This document shows positions 36,225 to 45,514 of a stretch of DNA of 64,000 nt, piece by piece. Every line of letters starts with the position of its first letter. Within the stretch, counting starts at the first letter, position 1. Under the pieces are notes generated by a model. That model was not told where the DNA came from, searched no databases, and saw nothing but the letters and a program-made list of their open reading frames with translations. Both the position numbers and the translations under genes were made by a program. The DNA comes from Methanobrevibacter millerae (lineage in GTDB: Archaea > Methanobacteriota > Methanobacteria > Methanobacteriales > Methanobacteriaceae), in assembly GCF_001477655.1 (NCBI RefSeq), contig NZ_CP011266.1:914001-978000 (forward strand), in the 5' to 3' direction.

Positions 36225-36605
36225 TTATCTGATTTCAAATGCTTTTTCATATTCCTTTAAAATCTCTTCCTTTTGTGAATCGTCATATCCCACATAATTC
36301 AATTCATTGAAATAGTATGAAGTGATTTCATATAAAATCTTATTTGTTTTTCTGCCTTTTTCAGTTAGTGAGTACTCTGTTTTCACCCTTGGGTTTTCTT
36401 CGATAATTGTTTTTTCAATCAAATCATTTTCTTCCATATATTTCAAGGTTTCAGCCAATACATGATTGCTGATAGTTGGATTGGCTTTTTTAAATTCGGA
36501 AAAATGTTTCATTCCTCTAAAGATATTTGATAATATGCAAAATATCCATTTTCTATTGAAGTAGTCTAGAGTGGATCCTATTGGGCAAATGTTATTTTCA
36601 ATCAT
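36225..36605 (-). CDS. HxlR-family transcriptional regulator
   Basis: 126 residues of the HxlR winged-helix family. The family signature CPIGSTLDYFNRKWIFCIL (7-25), with a cysteine near the N-terminus, is followed by the recognition helix ISNHVLAETLKYMEENDLI and a wing ending YSLTEKGRK. HxlR proteins often sense reactive electrophiles or redox stress through this cysteine. It is divergent from a DsbA-like oxidoreductase, its likely target. A candidate operator lies in the gap. Confidence 0.88.
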   Translation of the reverse strand: MIENNICPIGSTLDYFNRKWIFCILSNIFRGMKHFSEFKKANPTISNHVLAETLKYMEENDLIEKTIIEENPRVKTEYSLTEKGRKTNKILYEITSYYFNELNYVGYDDSQKEEILKEYEKAFEIR

Positions 36606-36619
36606 GATATCACTAGTTA

Positions 36620-36637
36620 AGTAATTATGGAGTTACT
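36620..36637. promoter_or_regulatory. Inverted repeat AGTAA-N8-TTACT between hxlR-type and dsbA-type genes
   Basis: AGTAA (36620-36624) and TTACT (36633-36637) are separated by 8 bp, about 15 bp upstream of the regulator's start and 60 bp upstream of the oxidoreductase gene. It is a plausible HxlR binding site controlling both directions. Confidence 0.4.
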
Positions 36638-36697
36638 AAGGCATTTATTAATTAAATATTGTATATATTCATTTAAATAGTTTATAGAGGAATTTAA

Positions 36698-37396
36698 ATG
36701 AAAATTACATATTGGAGCGATTTTGCTTGTCCTTATTGTTATATTGGCAATACCCGATTAAAAAGAGCTATTGAAGAATTGGAAATTAGAGATGATGTGG
36801 AATTTGATATTCATGCTTTTGAATTAGACCAAAATGCACCTAAAGATGTTGAGTCAACAACAGTTGAGAGATTCGCATTAAAATATGGGCTGTCCATTGA
36901 GGGTGCTCAAAAAGAAGTTGATAACATTTCAAAATTGGGAATTGGTGAAGGAATTGATTTTAAGTATTCCAAAACATTATACACCAATACTCGTGATGCT
37001 CACAGGCTGATGAAATTGGCACAGGATAAGTATGATTCAGATGTTGCCGACAGATTAAGCGATCTGTTGTTTGATGCATACTTTTCAAAAAATCTAAAAT
37101 TGGCAGATAGTAAAGTATTGATGGATATTTCCAAAAAAGCAGGATTGGATGAATTGGATACTGAAAATGTATTGTCTTCAAGTTTATATGATGATGAAGT
37201 CCAAAAAGATGAAGAAATTGCACTAGCTAACGGTATTCATGGTGTGCCATTTTACCTATTGGACGGTAAATATTCTGTTCCTGGTGCATTATCCTATGAT
37301 GATTTTAAAACTGTCCTGAATCAGATAATTACAGAAAATAGGATGGATGATGATAAAGATGCAAATGCATGCAGAGATGGTGTTTGCAGGTTATAG
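36698..37396 (+). CDS. DsbA-family oxidoreductase (FrnE-like)
   Basis: 232 residues, thioredoxin fold with helical insertion. The active site is CPYC in FACPYCYIGNTRL (about 11-14), and the cis-proline loop is GIHGVPFYLLDGKY. No signal peptide is present, so it acts in the cytosol, as FrnE-type proteins do. A second cysteine pair at the C-terminus (ACRDGVC) may shuttle disulfides. The Shine-Dalgarno AGAGGAA precedes ATG 36698. It is paired with the divergent HxlR regulator and followed closely by a UPF0173 hydrolase. Confidence 0.86.
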   Translation: MKITYWSDFACPYCYIGNTRLKRAIEELEIRDDVEFDIHAFELDQNAPKDVESTTVERFALKYGLSIEGAQKEVDNISKLGIGEGIDFKYSKTLYTNTRDAHRLMKLAQDKYDSDVADRLSDLLFDAYFSKNLKLADSKVLMDISKKAGLDELDTENVLSSSLYDDEVQKDEEIALANGIHGVPFYLLDGKYSVPGALSYDDFKTVLNQIITENRMDDDKDANACRDGVCRL

Positions 37397-37405
37397 GTGT
37401 TTTAG

Positions 37406-38104
37406 ATGAAATTGAGGTGGTTGGGTCATTCTGCTTTTGAGTTTGTCAGTGATGAAGGTATTGATATTTTAGTTGACCCCTTTATTCGAGCTAATCCAAG
37501 TTGTAAAATACCAATTGATGATTTAAATCCTGATGTTATTTGCATTACCCATGGGCATGCCGACCATTTTGGTGATGCAGTTGAGATAGCTAGAAATTCA
37601 AACTCTTTTGTTGTTTGCAATTATGAAATTTCAAATTATCTTCAAAGAAAAGGGATTGATGCAATTGGCATTAATGTTGGTGCTGTAATATCTTTGAATG
37701 GTATTAACATTAGAATGCTTGATGCAAGACATTCCTCTTCTTATGATTTTGAAATGGACATTGGTTATGCGGGAAACCCATGTAGTTTTCTTTTTGAATT
37801 TGAAAATTGTTTGAAAGTTTTTCATGCAGGTGATACTGCATTATTTTCAGATTTGAAGTTTGTGGTTGGTGATGTCTATAAACCTGATGTCGCTATTCTT
37901 CCTATTGGAAATATATTTACAATGGATCCGACAGAAGCCGCAATTGCTGCAGGGTGGATAAATCCTAAGTTTGTAATTCCTATGCATTATAACTCTTTTC
38001 CGTCCATTAAACAGGATGCTAATCAGTTTAGGCAATTGATCAAAAAGGAATCTCCTGATTGTGAGACAATATTATTGAATCCATTAGAGGAAATTGAATT
38101 GTAG
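37406..38104 (+). CDS. Metallo-beta-lactamase-fold hydrolase, UPF0173 family
   Basis: 232 residues. It opens KLRWLGHSAFEF and has the zinc motif THGHADHFGD (about 49-58), a later His in DARHSSS, Asp in VFHAGDTALF and His in VIPMHYNSFP. These match the UPF0173/UlaG-like subgroup of metal-dependent hydrolases, substrate unknown. ATG 37406 follows AGGTG with 9 bp between genes, so it is likely co-transcribed with the DsbA-like gene. Confidence 0.88.
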   Translation: MKLRWLGHSAFEFVSDEGIDILVDPFIRANPSCKIPIDDLNPDVICITHGHADHFGDAVEIARNSNSFVVCNYEISNYLQRKGIDAIGINVGAVISLNGINIRMLDARHSSSYDFEMDIGYAGNPCSFLFEFENCLKVFHAGDTALFSDLKFVVGDVYKPDVAILPIGNIFTMDPTEAAIAAGWINPKFVIPMHYNSFPSIKQDANQFRQLIKKESPDCETILLNPLEEIEL

Positions 38105-38185
38105 TTTTTAGGTTAATTTTTTATATTATTTAGTAAATATTATTAGTATAGAATTTATTTTCTTATTAATTAATTAGTGATATTT

Positions 38186-39382
38186 ATGATACGTTGTGTT
38201 TCATGTGGAGCAGAATATGATGATGACGAAGTGATTTACACTTGTGAAAAATGTGGAAGTGTACTTGAACTTGTCAGTGATATTGATGTCTCCAAAGATA
38301 TATTTGATGGCAGAAGAGATACCTTGTGGAAATTTAAAGAATGTATTCCAGTAGATGAAAGCAAAATAGTTTCTTTGGATGAAGGAGGAACACCATTCTG
38401 CAAATGTGATAAGTTAGGTGATGAATTAGGTGTTAACTTATATGTTAAAGTAGAAGGATCCAACCCTACTGGAAGTTTCAAAGACCGTGGCATGACTGTC
38501 GGTATGACTAAAGCTATGGAATTGGAAGTAAGCACTGTTGGTTGTGCTTCAACAGGTAATACATCAGCTTCCCTTGCGGCTTATGCGGCTCGTGCAGGAT
38601 TGCGCTGTATTGTATTCTTGCCTTCAGGAAAAGTTGCTTTAGGTAAATTGGCTCAAGCAATGTTCCATGGTGCTGAAGTAATGTCTATCAACGGTAACTT
38701 TGATGAAGCATTAGAAGCGATGACTGCTCTTGCATTGGAAAAACATTTATATTTATTGAATTCAATCAATCCTTACAGACTTGAAGGTCAAAAAACCATA
38801 GGTTATGAAATTTTAAGGGATTTAGGATGGCAGTCTCCGGATAGGATAATCTTGCCTGTTGGTAATGCAGGAAACATTTCCGCTATCTGGAAAGGTGTGT
38901 CTGAATTTTATAATGCAGGTTTTGTTAAAGACTTACCAATGATGACAGGTATTCAGGCTGAAGGGGCATGTCCTGTTACAAATGCATTCAGAAAAGGTGA
39001 CAGAAGAGTTGTGCCTGTTGAAAATCCTGAAACTATTGCAACTGCAATCCGTATTGGTGCACCTGTAAGTGACATCAAAGCATTGAATGCAATTTACGAT
39101 TCAAATGGTTATTCTGAAACCGTAAGTGATGAAGAGATTTTGGATGCTCAAAAATTGCTTGCAAGAACTGAAGGTATTGGTGTGGAACCTGCTTCTGCAG
39201 CTTCAATTGCAGGTCTTAAAAAATTAGTGGATCAAGGTGTAATTGATAAAGGTGAAACTATTACATGTGTTGTAACTGGACACTTGCTTAAAGATCCAAA
39301 TACTGCTATTGATGCTTGTACCAAGCCAACAGAAGTGGATGCAGACATTGATACTTTAAGAAAGTTATTGATGAATAAATAA
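38186..39382 (+). CDS. thrC: Threonine synthase
   Basis: 398 residues. An N-terminal zinc-ribbon-like segment (CVSCG...CEKCG) precedes the PLP core; the PLP lysine is in NPTGSFKDRGM and the phosphate loop in LPVGNAGNISA. It converts O-phosphohomoserine to threonine. GTG 38177 is in frame, but GTGAT there serves as Shine-Dalgarno for ATG 38186. Homoserine is shared with the metX-metY methionine branch also encoded in this window. An isolated TTAGGTTA half-site lies in the promoter region at 38108-38115. Confidence 0.94.
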   Translation: MIRCVSCGAEYDDDEVIYTCEKCGSVLELVSDIDVSKDIFDGRRDTLWKFKECIPVDESKIVSLDEGGTPFCKCDKLGDELGVNLYVKVEGSNPTGSFKDRGMTVGMTKAMELEVSTVGCASTGNTSASLAAYAARAGLRCIVFLPSGKVALGKLAQAMFHGAEVMSINGNFDEALEAMTALALEKHLYLLNSINPYRLEGQKTIGYEILRDLGWQSPDRIILPVGNAGNISAIWKGVSEFYNAGFVKDLPMMTGIQAEGACPVTNAFRKGDRRVVPVENPETIATAIRIGAPVSDIKALNAIYDSNGYSETVSDEEILDAQKLLARTEGIGVEPASAASIAGLKKLVDQGVIDKGETITCVVTGHLLKDPNTAIDACTKPTEVDADIDTLRKLLMNK

Positions 39383-39559
39383 ATTTTTCTCTTTTTTATT
39401 TTATCTTTAATTTTAATTTTTTTTAATTATTTTTCTATTTTTTTCTATAACCTTATTATATAATAATATTTTATATTTCAATTATTGCCTTAGTAATGTT
39501 TGATAAGTGTGGTATAATCGATTGAAATTTTTAAAATTTAACCATTTTTCACCAATAAC

Positions 39560-39606
39560 TTTATATATGGGAAAGTTTAAACTATTAGTATAAAAAAATG
39601 AGGTGA
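39560..39606 (+). promoter_or_regulatory. Histone gene promoter and Shine-Dalgarno
   Basis: TTTATATA at 39560-39567 predicts transcription start near 39590. TGAGGTGA at 39599-39606 lies directly before the AAAA-ATG start at 39611. This is a short, strong initiation region as expected for an abundant chromatin protein. Confidence 0.65.
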
Positions 39607-39610
39607 AAAA

Positions 39611-39808
39611 ATGGAATTACCAATTGCTCCTGTCGGAAGAATCTTAAAAAACGCTGGTGCAGCTAGAGTAAGCGACGACGCTAAAGAAGCATTAGCAGAA
39701 GCAATCGAAGATTACGGTAACGAAATCGCAGCAAAAGCTGTTGGATTCGCACGCCACGCTGGCAGAAAAACTGTAAAAGCAGAAGATATCAAATTAGCAA
39801 TTAAATAG
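39611..39808 (+). CDS. Archaeal histone
   Basis: 65 residues, one histone fold. It opens [21 protein letters not shown] and ends [15 protein letters not shown], matching HMf-type histones of Methanobacteriales with no tail. Histone dimers wrap DNA into extendable hypernucleosomes. Key features are the Arg in VGRI, and the dimer interface around [11 protein letters not shown]. The gene stands alone with its own promoter and a strong terminator. Confidence 0.97.
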   Translation: MELPIAPVGRILKNAGAARVSDDAKEALAEAIEDYGNEIAAKAVGFARHAGRKTVKAEDIKLAIK

Positions 39809-39831
39809 ATGTATTCTGTTTAGTAAGAGTG

Positions 39832-39861
39832 GATAGTAATTTTTTAATTACTATCTTTTTT
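39832..39861 (+). terminator. Histone gene terminator
   Basis: A perfect 9-bp stem, GATAGTAAT (39832-39840) with ATTACTATC (39847-39855), has a 6-nt loop and is followed by TTTTTT. It starts 24 bp after the histone stop. Confidence 0.85.
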
Positions 39862-40216
39862 CTTTAAAACTTTTTTTAAAACTATTTTTTCATGAACAAC
39901 TTTTTTGTATAATTTTTCCCAATTTTTGATAACATTTATATGTAATGAAAACAAATATAATAAATGTCTAGTTCTCTAGAATTATTTCATTAATTACTAA
40001 ATTTTTATTTTTAGTTTTGCTAAAAATTATATGAAATTCAGAAGTATTTGTATTGAAAGTTTAACTCCTCTTGTTTTTTTCTTATGGAGTTATATTTAGT
40101 GATATATGAATTGTTCAAGAATTAGTATTATTAAAACTATAATAGATTATTCATTAATTATATAGTTTGAGTAATTTCTATAGTTAAAAAAATAATATAA
40201 CTATATATAATTACAA
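39862..40216 (+). other. AT-rich gap before the ribosomal L7Ae operon
   Basis: About 355 bp with no gene, tRNA or CRISPR that I can detect. TATA-like elements occur at about 39928-39936 and, more convincingly, at about 40199-40207 (ACTATATATAATT), the likely promoter of the L7Ae operon. Several imperfect inverted stretches based on AACTATA occur between 40130 and 40200. Nothing else is identified. Confidence 0.5.
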
Positions 40217-40278
40217 TTATTATAATTCAAGGAATTATAATAAGCCGATGGATGGCGTAGCCAGATGAAAAAGGAGGT
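40217..40278 (+). promoter_or_regulatory. 12-bp stem-loop and kink-turn-like hairpin in the L7Ae leader
   Basis: 40217-40228 and 40232-40243 are perfect 12-bp arms (TTATTATAATTC) with an AAG loop. Directly after it, TGGC (40253-40256), GTA loop and GCCA (40260-40263) form a hairpin flanked on both sides by GA (40251-40252 and 40264-40265). AUG lies before the first GA as a possible 3-nt bulge, the pattern of a kink-turn. GGAGG at 40273-40277 is the Shine-Dalgarno. L7Ae binds kink-turns, so autoregulation is plausible. The outer stem is weak, so this is a candidate only. Confidence 0.5.
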
Positions 40279-40284
40279 TTATTT

Positions 40285-40656
40285 ATGGCAAAAGCAATTT
40301 ATGTAAAATTTGATACACCTGAAGAATTAGCTAACCAAGCTGAAGAAGCATTACAAACTGCTCAGGAAACTGGTAAAGTAGCAAAAGGAACTAACGAAGT
40401 AACTAAATTTATTGAAAGAGGAGACGCAGCTCTCGTAGTTATCGCAGAAGATGTTGATCCTGCTGAAATCGTTGCTCACATTCCTGTTTTAGCTGATGAA
40501 AAAGAAATTCCATACGTCTACTTACCTACCAAAGAACAAGTTGGTGGAGCTGCTGGTTTGACTGTTGGTACCGCTTCCGCTTGTATTGTAGATGCTGGTG
40601 ATGCTGAAGCTGCTGTTGCTGAAATTGTAGAAAAAGTTGCTGAATTAAAAGAATAA
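40285..40656 (+). CDS. rpl7ae: Ribosomal protein L7Ae (kink-turn binding)
   Basis: 123 residues. L7Ae is part of the large subunit and also the core protein of box C/D and H/ACA RNPs and of RNase P in archaea. The RNA-binding region GTNEVTKFIERGDAALVVIAEDVDP and the loop VGGAAGLTVGTASACIV are conserved. Start ATG 40285 is preceded by a strong Shine-Dalgarno. It heads the order rpl7ae-rps28e-rpl24e-ndk-infB, conserved in euryarchaea. Confidence 0.97.
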   Translation: MAKAIYVKFDTPEELANQAEEALQTAQETGKVAKGTNEVTKFIERGDAALVVIAEDVDPAEIVAHIPVLADEKEIPYVYLPTKEQVGGAAGLTVGTASACIVDAGDAEAAVAEIVEKVAELKE

Positions 40657-40690
40657 ATAAATTCTTTTAATTGATCATACGGTGATTTAC

Positions 40691-40897
40691 ATGGAAGAAG
40701 GAACTCCTGCTGAAGTCATTGAAGTTTTAAAAAGAACTGGTATGACTGGTGAGGTAATGCAAATTAAATGCAGAATCCTCGATGGTAGAGATAAAGGAAG
40801 AATTTTAACAAGAAACATTATGGGTCCTGTAAGAGAAGGCGACATTTTAATGTTACTTGATACAATCAGAGAAGCTAAAGAAATTAGGACTCCTTAA
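40691..40897 (+). CDS. rps28e: Ribosomal protein S28e
   Basis: 68 residues, small-subunit protein near the mRNA exit region. [20 protein letters not shown] and the end [20 protein letters not shown] fit the family. GTG 40682 is in frame but belongs to the Shine-Dalgarno GGTGAT, so ATG 40691 is used. It lies between rpl7ae and rpl24e in one transcript. Confidence 0.96.
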   Translation: MEEGTPAEVIEVLKRTGMTGEVMQIKCRILDGRDKGRILTRNIMGPVREGDILMLLDTIREAKEIRTP

Positions 40898-40911
40898 GAA
40901 GGTGTAAGAAC

Positions 40912-41073
40912 ATGAGAACTTGTTCATTCTGTCAAAAAGAAATAGAAGAAGGTACAGGAAAGATGTACGTCAAAAGAGACGGTTCAATTTATTTCTTTTG
41001 TAGCAGCAAATGTGAAAAAAATATGATTAAACTCGGAAGAGTTCCAAGAAAAGTTAAATGGGTTAAAGAATGA
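40912..41073 (+). CDS. rpl24e: Ribosomal protein L24e
   Basis: 53 residues. The zinc-binding set is CSFC (4-7) with CSSKC (30-34), and the protein ends [16 protein letters not shown], typical of archaeal L24e. The Shine-Dalgarno is AAGGTG at 40899-40904. Its stop TGA overlaps the ATG of ndk (ATGA), giving coupled translation. Confidence 0.95.
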   Translation: MRTCSFCQKEIEEGTGKMYVKRDGSIYFFCSSKCEKNMIKLGRVPRKVKWVKE

Positions 41074-41522
41074 TTCAAAAAAGTTTTGTAATGATGAAAC
41101 CGGACGCTGTTCAAAGACGTCTTATGGGTAAAATATTGTCTCGTTTTGAAGATAAAGGTCTTCAAATTGTAGCTGTTAAATTAATGCAAATTGATGAAGA
41201 ATTAGCAAAAACTCATTATGGGGAACATGCAGATAAGCCATTTTTCCCAAGTTTAGTTGAATACATTACTTCTTCACCCTCTCTCGCAATGGTTATTGAA
41301 GGAGAAGAAGCAATCACCACTATCAGAAAATTAGTCGGTGCAACTAATCCTTTAGAAGCAGACCTTGGAACTATTAGAGGAGATTTTGCAATGGATACTG
41401 GAAGAAACATTATTCATGCTTCAGACTCTCCGGCTTCTGCAGAAAGAGAAATTGGTCTTTTCTTTAATGAAGATGAAATTTGCGATTATCAAATTGTGGA
41501 TAACAATTTAATTTACGAATAA
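41070..41522 (+). CDS. ndk: Nucleoside diphosphate kinase
   Basis: 150 residues. The conserved opening [18 protein letters not shown] is present, and the phosphorylated histidine is in [17 protein letters not shown]. It balances NTP and NDP pools by a phosphohistidine intermediate. ATG 41070 overlaps rpl24e by 4 bp. The position next to ribosomal genes and infB is conserved in archaea and suits GTP supply for translation. Confidence 0.97.
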   Translation: MIQKSFVMMKPDAVQRRLMGKILSRFEDKGLQIVAVKLMQIDEELAKTHYGEHADKPFFPSLVEYITSSPSLAMVIEGEEAITTIRKLVGATNPLEADLGTIRGDFAMDTGRNIIHASDSPASAEREIGLFFNEDEICDYQIVDNNLIYE

Positions 41523-41550
41523 ATTTAAAGTTATTATTTAAAAGATTATT

Positions 41551-43341
41551 ATGAAAATTAGATCCCCTATTGTATCAGTTTTAGGACATGTAGACCATGG
41601 AAAAACTACTTTGTTAGATTATATTAGAGGAAGTACTATTGCAGATAAGGAAGCTGGTGGTATTACTCAACATATTGGAGCTACTGAAATTCCAAATGAT
41701 ACTATAGATGAAATTTGTGGAAGTTTCATTTCAGCATTGACTATTAAAGATTTGATTCCGGGATTATTCTTTATTGATACTCCTGGACATGCTGCATTTA
41801 CCAGTTTAAGAAAACGTGGTGGAGCATTGGCTGATTTGGCTGTCTTGATTGTTGATGTTAATGATGGATTTAAACCACAAACTTTTGAAGCTTTGAATAT
41901 TCTTAAAATGTATAAAACTCCATTCATAGTAGTAGCTAATAAGATTGATATGATTTTTGGATGGGAAACTCATGAAGGTTTTTCTTTTAAAGAATCTTTT
42001 AATCAACAGGCTCAAAGTGTTAAACAGGCTTTAGACACTAAAGTTTATGAGATTGTTGGTACCCTTCACAAGGAAGGTTTCCAATCCGAAAGATTTGATA
42101 GAATCAGTGATTTTGCATCACAGATTTCAATTATTCCAATAAGCGCCAGATCAGGTGAAGGAATAATCGAAGTTTTAGCTATGCTTTTGGGACTTGCTCA
42201 AGAATATTTAACAGAACAACTTGAAATAAATGAGGATGCTCCAGCTAAGGGTACTGTTTTGGAAATTAAGGAAGAAACAGGATTAGGCCTAACTGTTGAC
42301 AGTATCATTTATGACGGTGTTTTAAGAACTAATGATGAGATTGCTTTGATGACTTCTAACAATGAGGTTTTAACCACAAAAATCAGGTCTATTTTAAGGC
42401 CACTTCCATTAGAGGAAATGAGAGATTCCAAAAAGAAATTCAAAAAATTTGATGAGGTTGTTGCAGCTGCAGGAATTAAGATAGCTGCTCCTAATTTGGA
42501 TGATGTTGTTTCAGGCTCTCCTTTGAGAGTTTTAAATGATGAAGAGGATGTGGAAGAGGAAATCTTAAAAGAAATCGAAGATATTACTATCAATACTGAT
42601 GATGAAGGTATTTTAGTTAAAGCAGACACTCTTGGTTCTCTTGAAGCTATTGTCCAGTTGCTAAAAGAGTTGGATATCCCAATTCGTGAAGCGGATATTG
42701 GTGATGTTAACCGCAGAGATATTATTAACTCTTCAATCGCTTTAAATGAAAATGAGGCTCATGGTGCTATTATTGCATTTAATGTGGGTGTTCATCAAAA
42801 TTCTGAAGAAGATCTTAATAACTCTGATGTCATGCTCTTTAAGGGTGATGTAATCTATCAGATTATTGAAGATTATGAAGAATGGATTAAACAAAGAGAA
42901 GAAGCTAAGAAGAAAGCATTTTATGATGCAATTATCAAACCAGCTAAGTTCATGTCACTTCCAAAATTAGTGTTCCGTCAAAGCAAACCTGCCATTATTG
43001 GTGTTGAAGCATTGAGCGGAACTGTAAAACAAGGTCAAAAACTAATTAATAAAAATGGTGAAAGTGTTGGAATAATTGCTAGTATGGAAGATAAGGGTGA
43101 AACATTACCTGATATTTCCAGAGGTCAAAGGGTTGCTATGGCTATTGATAATGCTATAGTAGGTAAAGATTTCGATGAAGGGGATGAATTATTTATAGAT
43201 ATTCCCGAAAATCATTATAAATTCATAGAAAGAGAGTTTAAGGATAAATTGACTGAAGATGAATTTGAGACTCTATATGAATTTTTAGAAATCAAGCGTA
43301 AACAAGATCCTGATTGGGGAAAATTTGGTCTTTTTGAATAA
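41551..43341 (+). CDS. infB: Translation initiation factor aIF5B (IF-2 homologue)
   Basis: 596 residues, standard archaeal length without the long eukaryotic N-terminus. The GTPase motifs are [12 protein letters not shown] (G1), DTPGHAAF (G3) and NKID (G4). The C-terminal domains II-IV follow, ending [15 protein letters not shown]. The factor promotes subunit joining and places initiator tRNA. There is no intein, although archaeal infB genes sometimes carry one. The Shine-Dalgarno before ATG 41551 is weak (AAAGATTATT). Confidence 0.96.
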   Translation: MKIRSPIVSVLGHVDHGKTTLLDYIRGSTIADKEAGGITQHIGATEIPNDTIDEICGSFISALTIKDLIPGLFFIDTPGHAAFTSLRKRGGALADLAVLIVDVNDGFKPQTFEALNILKMYKTPFIVVANKIDMIFGWETHEGFSFKESFNQQAQSVKQALDTKVYEIVGTLHKEGFQSERFDRISDFASQISIIPISARSGEGIIEVLAMLLGLAQEYLTEQLEINEDAPAKGTVLEIKEETGLGLTVDSIIYDGVLRTNDEIALMTSNNEVLTTKIRSILRPLPLEEMRDSKKKFKKFDEVVAAAGIKIAAPNLDDVVSGSPLRVLNDEEDVEEEILKEIEDITINTDDEGILVKADTLGSLEAIVQLLKELDIPIREADIGDVNRRDIINSSIALNENEAHGAIIAFNVGVHQNSEEDLNNSDVMLFKGDVIYQIIEDYEEWIKQREEAKKKAFYDAIIKPAKFMSLPKLVFRQSKPAIIGVEALSGTVKQGQKLINKNGESVGIIASMEDKGETLPDISRGQRVAMAIDNAIVGKDFDEGDELFIDIPENHYKFIEREFKDKLTEDEFETLYEFLEIKRKQDPDWGKFGLFE

Positions 43342-43380
43342 TAATTAACGATGATAAAATAAATAATAAGGAGGAATACC

Positions 43381-43767
43381 ATGGCATTCAAAGTAGTTGT
43401 TTCTAATAAAGCAGATACTTATCAATTAGAAGTCGATGAAGCTAAAGCTCTCAATGGTTTAGTTATCGGCGATGAATTTGATGGTGGTATTGTTGGTTTA
43501 GATGGTTATACTTTACAAATCACTGGTGGTAGTGATAAAAATGGTTTTACCATGAAAAAAGATGTTCCTGGTACTAGAAGAATCAAAAGTTTATTAACCG
43601 GTGGTATTGGTTATCACCCTAAAGCAGATGGTGTTAAAAGGAGAAAAACCGTAAGAGGTAACACTATTGCTGATGATATAGTACAAATTAACAGCGTTGT
43701 TGTTAAAGAAGGAGCAAAACCAATAGCTGAAATTCTTGGTGCTGGTGAAGAAGAAGAGGAAGAATAG
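43381..43767 (+). CDS. rps6e: Ribosomal protein S6e
   Basis: 128 residues. The family core GLVIGDEFDGGIVGLDGYTLQITGGSDKNGFTMKKDVPG is intact, as is RIKSLLTGGIGY. It has the short archaeal form without the eukaryotic phosphorylated tail, ending instead in an acidic EEEEEE-like run. AAGGAGG precedes ATG 43381. It is followed by eIF2 gamma in the same direction. Confidence 0.96.
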   Translation: MAFKVVVSNKADTYQLEVDEAKALNGLVIGDEFDGGIVGLDGYTLQITGGSDKNGFTMKKDVPGTRRIKSLLTGGIGYHPKADGVKRRKTVRGNTIADDIVQINSVVVKEGAKPIAEILGAGEEEEEE

Positions 43768-43831
43768 TTTTACTATTTTTCTTATTTTTACTTTTATGTT
43801 GAATTTAAATTATTAAAAAAGGTGGTTATCT

Positions 43832-45046
43832 GTGAATGTACAGTCAGATGTTAACATAGGTTTGGTTGGTCATGTCGACCACGGTAAGACTACTCTTACT
43901 AAAGCATTATCCGGAGTATGGACAGATACTCACAGTGAGGAAACCAAAAGAGGTATTTCCATTCGTTTAGGATATGCCGATATAGAATTTAGAAAATGTC
44001 CTAAATGTGGGGAGCCTGAATGTTATACTACTGCGGATGTTTGTGAAATTTGTGGTAGTGAAACGGAATTGATTAGAAAGGTTTCTTTCGTTGATGCTCC
44101 AGGTCACGAAACTTTGATGGCAACTATGTTATCTGGTGCTGCTATAATGGATGGAGCAGTTTTAGTGATTGCTGCAAATGAACATTGTCCACAACCACAA
44201 ACTAAAGAGCATCTAATGGCACTTGATGTAATCGGTGTTAAGGATGTTATTGTAGTTCAAAATAAAATTGATATTGTTTCAAAAGAAAGAGCTATTGAAA
44301 GTTATAATGAAATCAAGGAGTTTGTTAAAGGTACTTGTGCTGAAGATGCTTTGATAATACCAGTTTCTGCTCAACAAGGTGCAAACATGGATATTTTGAT
44401 TGAAGCAATGCTTGAAAATATCGAACCTCCTGAAAGGAAGTTGGATGGCAGTGCTTTAATGCATGTTGCAAGATCCTTTGATATCAACAAACCGGGTTCC
44501 GGTGCGGATAAAATCAAAGGAGGAGTTATTGGTGGAACTTTAGTTCAAGGAAAATTAAGGCTTGGTGATACTATTGAAATCAGACCGGGCATTAATAACA
44601 ATAATCGCAGAATTTACTTGACTTCTGAGATTATTGGTCTTGAAGCTAACGGCAAACAGGTTGAGGAAATAGGTCCTGGAGGACTTGTTGGTATTGCAAC
44701 CAAGTTGGATCCGTCATTAACCAAATCAGATTCTCTTTCAGGTTCTGTGGCAGGTGAAGAAGGTACTTTGCCTGATGTATTGGATAGCTTTACCATGGAA
44801 TCTCATTTGCTTGATAGGGTAGTCGGTACTAAAGAGGAACGTGATGTTGCTCCAATTAAACTCAAAGAACCTTTAATGATTAATTGTGGTACTACAACTA
44901 CAATTGGTGTTGTCACATCAACCAAAAAAGGTGTTGTCGATGTTACACTCAAATTGCCAGTCTGTGCAAGTCCTGGTGATAGGGTTGCATTGTCCCGTCG
45001 TGTTGGTGCACGTTGGAGATTAATTGGATATGGTATTATTAAATAA
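43832..45046 (+). CDS. eif2g: Translation initiation factor aIF2 gamma subunit
   Basis: 404 residues. GTPase motifs [19 protein letters not shown] and NKID are present, with the zinc knuckle CPKC...[11 protein letters not shown] (about 51-75) that separates aIF2 gamma from EF-1A. It binds initiator Met-tRNA and GTP. The start is GTG 43832 behind GGTGG; the nearby ATG at 43836 is out of frame. Downstream PIN and RNA polymerase genes continue the operon. Confidence 0.95.
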   Translation: MNVQSDVNIGLVGHVDHGKTTLTKALSGVWTDTHSEETKRGISIRLGYADIEFRKCPKCGEPECYTTADVCEICGSETELIRKVSFVDAPGHETLMATMLSGAAIMDGAVLVIAANEHCPQPQTKEHLMALDVIGVKDVIVVQNKIDIVSKERAIESYNEIKEFVKGTCAEDALIIPVSAQQGANMDILIEAMLENIEPPERKLDGSALMHVARSFDINKPGSGADKIKGGVIGGTLVQGKLRLGDTIEIRPGINNNNRRIYLTSEIIGLEANGKQVEEIGPGGLVGIATKLDPSLTKSDSLSGSVAGEEGTLPDVLDSFTMESHLLDRVVGTKEERDVAPIKLKEPLMINCGTTTTIGVVTSTKKGVVDVTLKLPVCASPGDRVALSRRVGARWRLIGYGIIK

Positions 45047-45061
45047 TGTTTGAGGGCAATA

Positions 45062-45454
45062 ATGAGCATAAAAGAAGTTGTAATTGATACCAATTTTTTT
45101 ATGGTTCCTTTTCAGTTCAATGTAGACATTATCACTGAACTGGAAAAAGTATTACCTTCTTACAAATTAACTACTCCAAGCTTTGTTATCAATGAATTGA
45201 AGGGTTTGAAAAGAAATAACAAAGGTAAAATACGTTTAAATGCTAATTTAGCCTTAAAGTTAGCTAATTCTTCAAAAGTTGAAATAAAGGATATTTCATT
45301 GCTTGAAAACGAAACTGTGGATGATGCGTTACTGAGAGTTTCAGAAGTTTTAGCTACAAATGATATTGAATTAAAAAAACGTGCCAAAGCAAAGGGAATT
45401 ACAATTGTTTATTTAAGGCAAAAAAATTATATAACAGTTGACGGTAAGATATAA
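45062..45454 (+). CDS. PIN-domain nuclease (FCF1-like)
   Basis: 130 residues. The PIN acidic residues are visible: VIDTNFFM near the start, VINELKGL in the middle and DDALLRV...ATNDIELKKRAK near the end. Its place between aIF2 gamma and rpoE1 is conserved in archaea and points to a housekeeping RNA role, such as pre-rRNA processing, rather than a toxin. TTG 45050 is in frame but carries the Shine-Dalgarno TTGAGG, so ATG 45062 is preferred. Confidence 0.85.
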   Translation: MSIKEVVIDTNFFMVPFQFNVDIITELEKVLPSYKLTTPSFVINELKGLKRNNKGKIRLNANLALKLANSSKVEIKDISLLENETVDDALLRVSEVLATNDIELKKRAKAKGITIVYLRQKNYITVDGKI

Positions 45455-45514
45455 AATAGATTATACTTATTAAATTAATTAAAAATTCATAAAAAATAAA
45501 AATGAGGGATTGTT

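Noticed and set aside
38108-38127. TTAGGTTA half-site near a TATA-like stretch before thrC
   Set aside because: The second half is only T-rich; no palindrome remains, so I do not count it as a DtxR-type box.
40130-40200. AACTATA inverted stretches before the L7Ae promoter considered as a tRNA or RNA gene
   Set aside because: No cloverleaf, no GTTC-like T-loop, and stems are imperfect and pure A/T.
41551-43341. Possible intein in infB
   Set aside because: The gene has the normal 596-codon length with continuous GTPase motifs.
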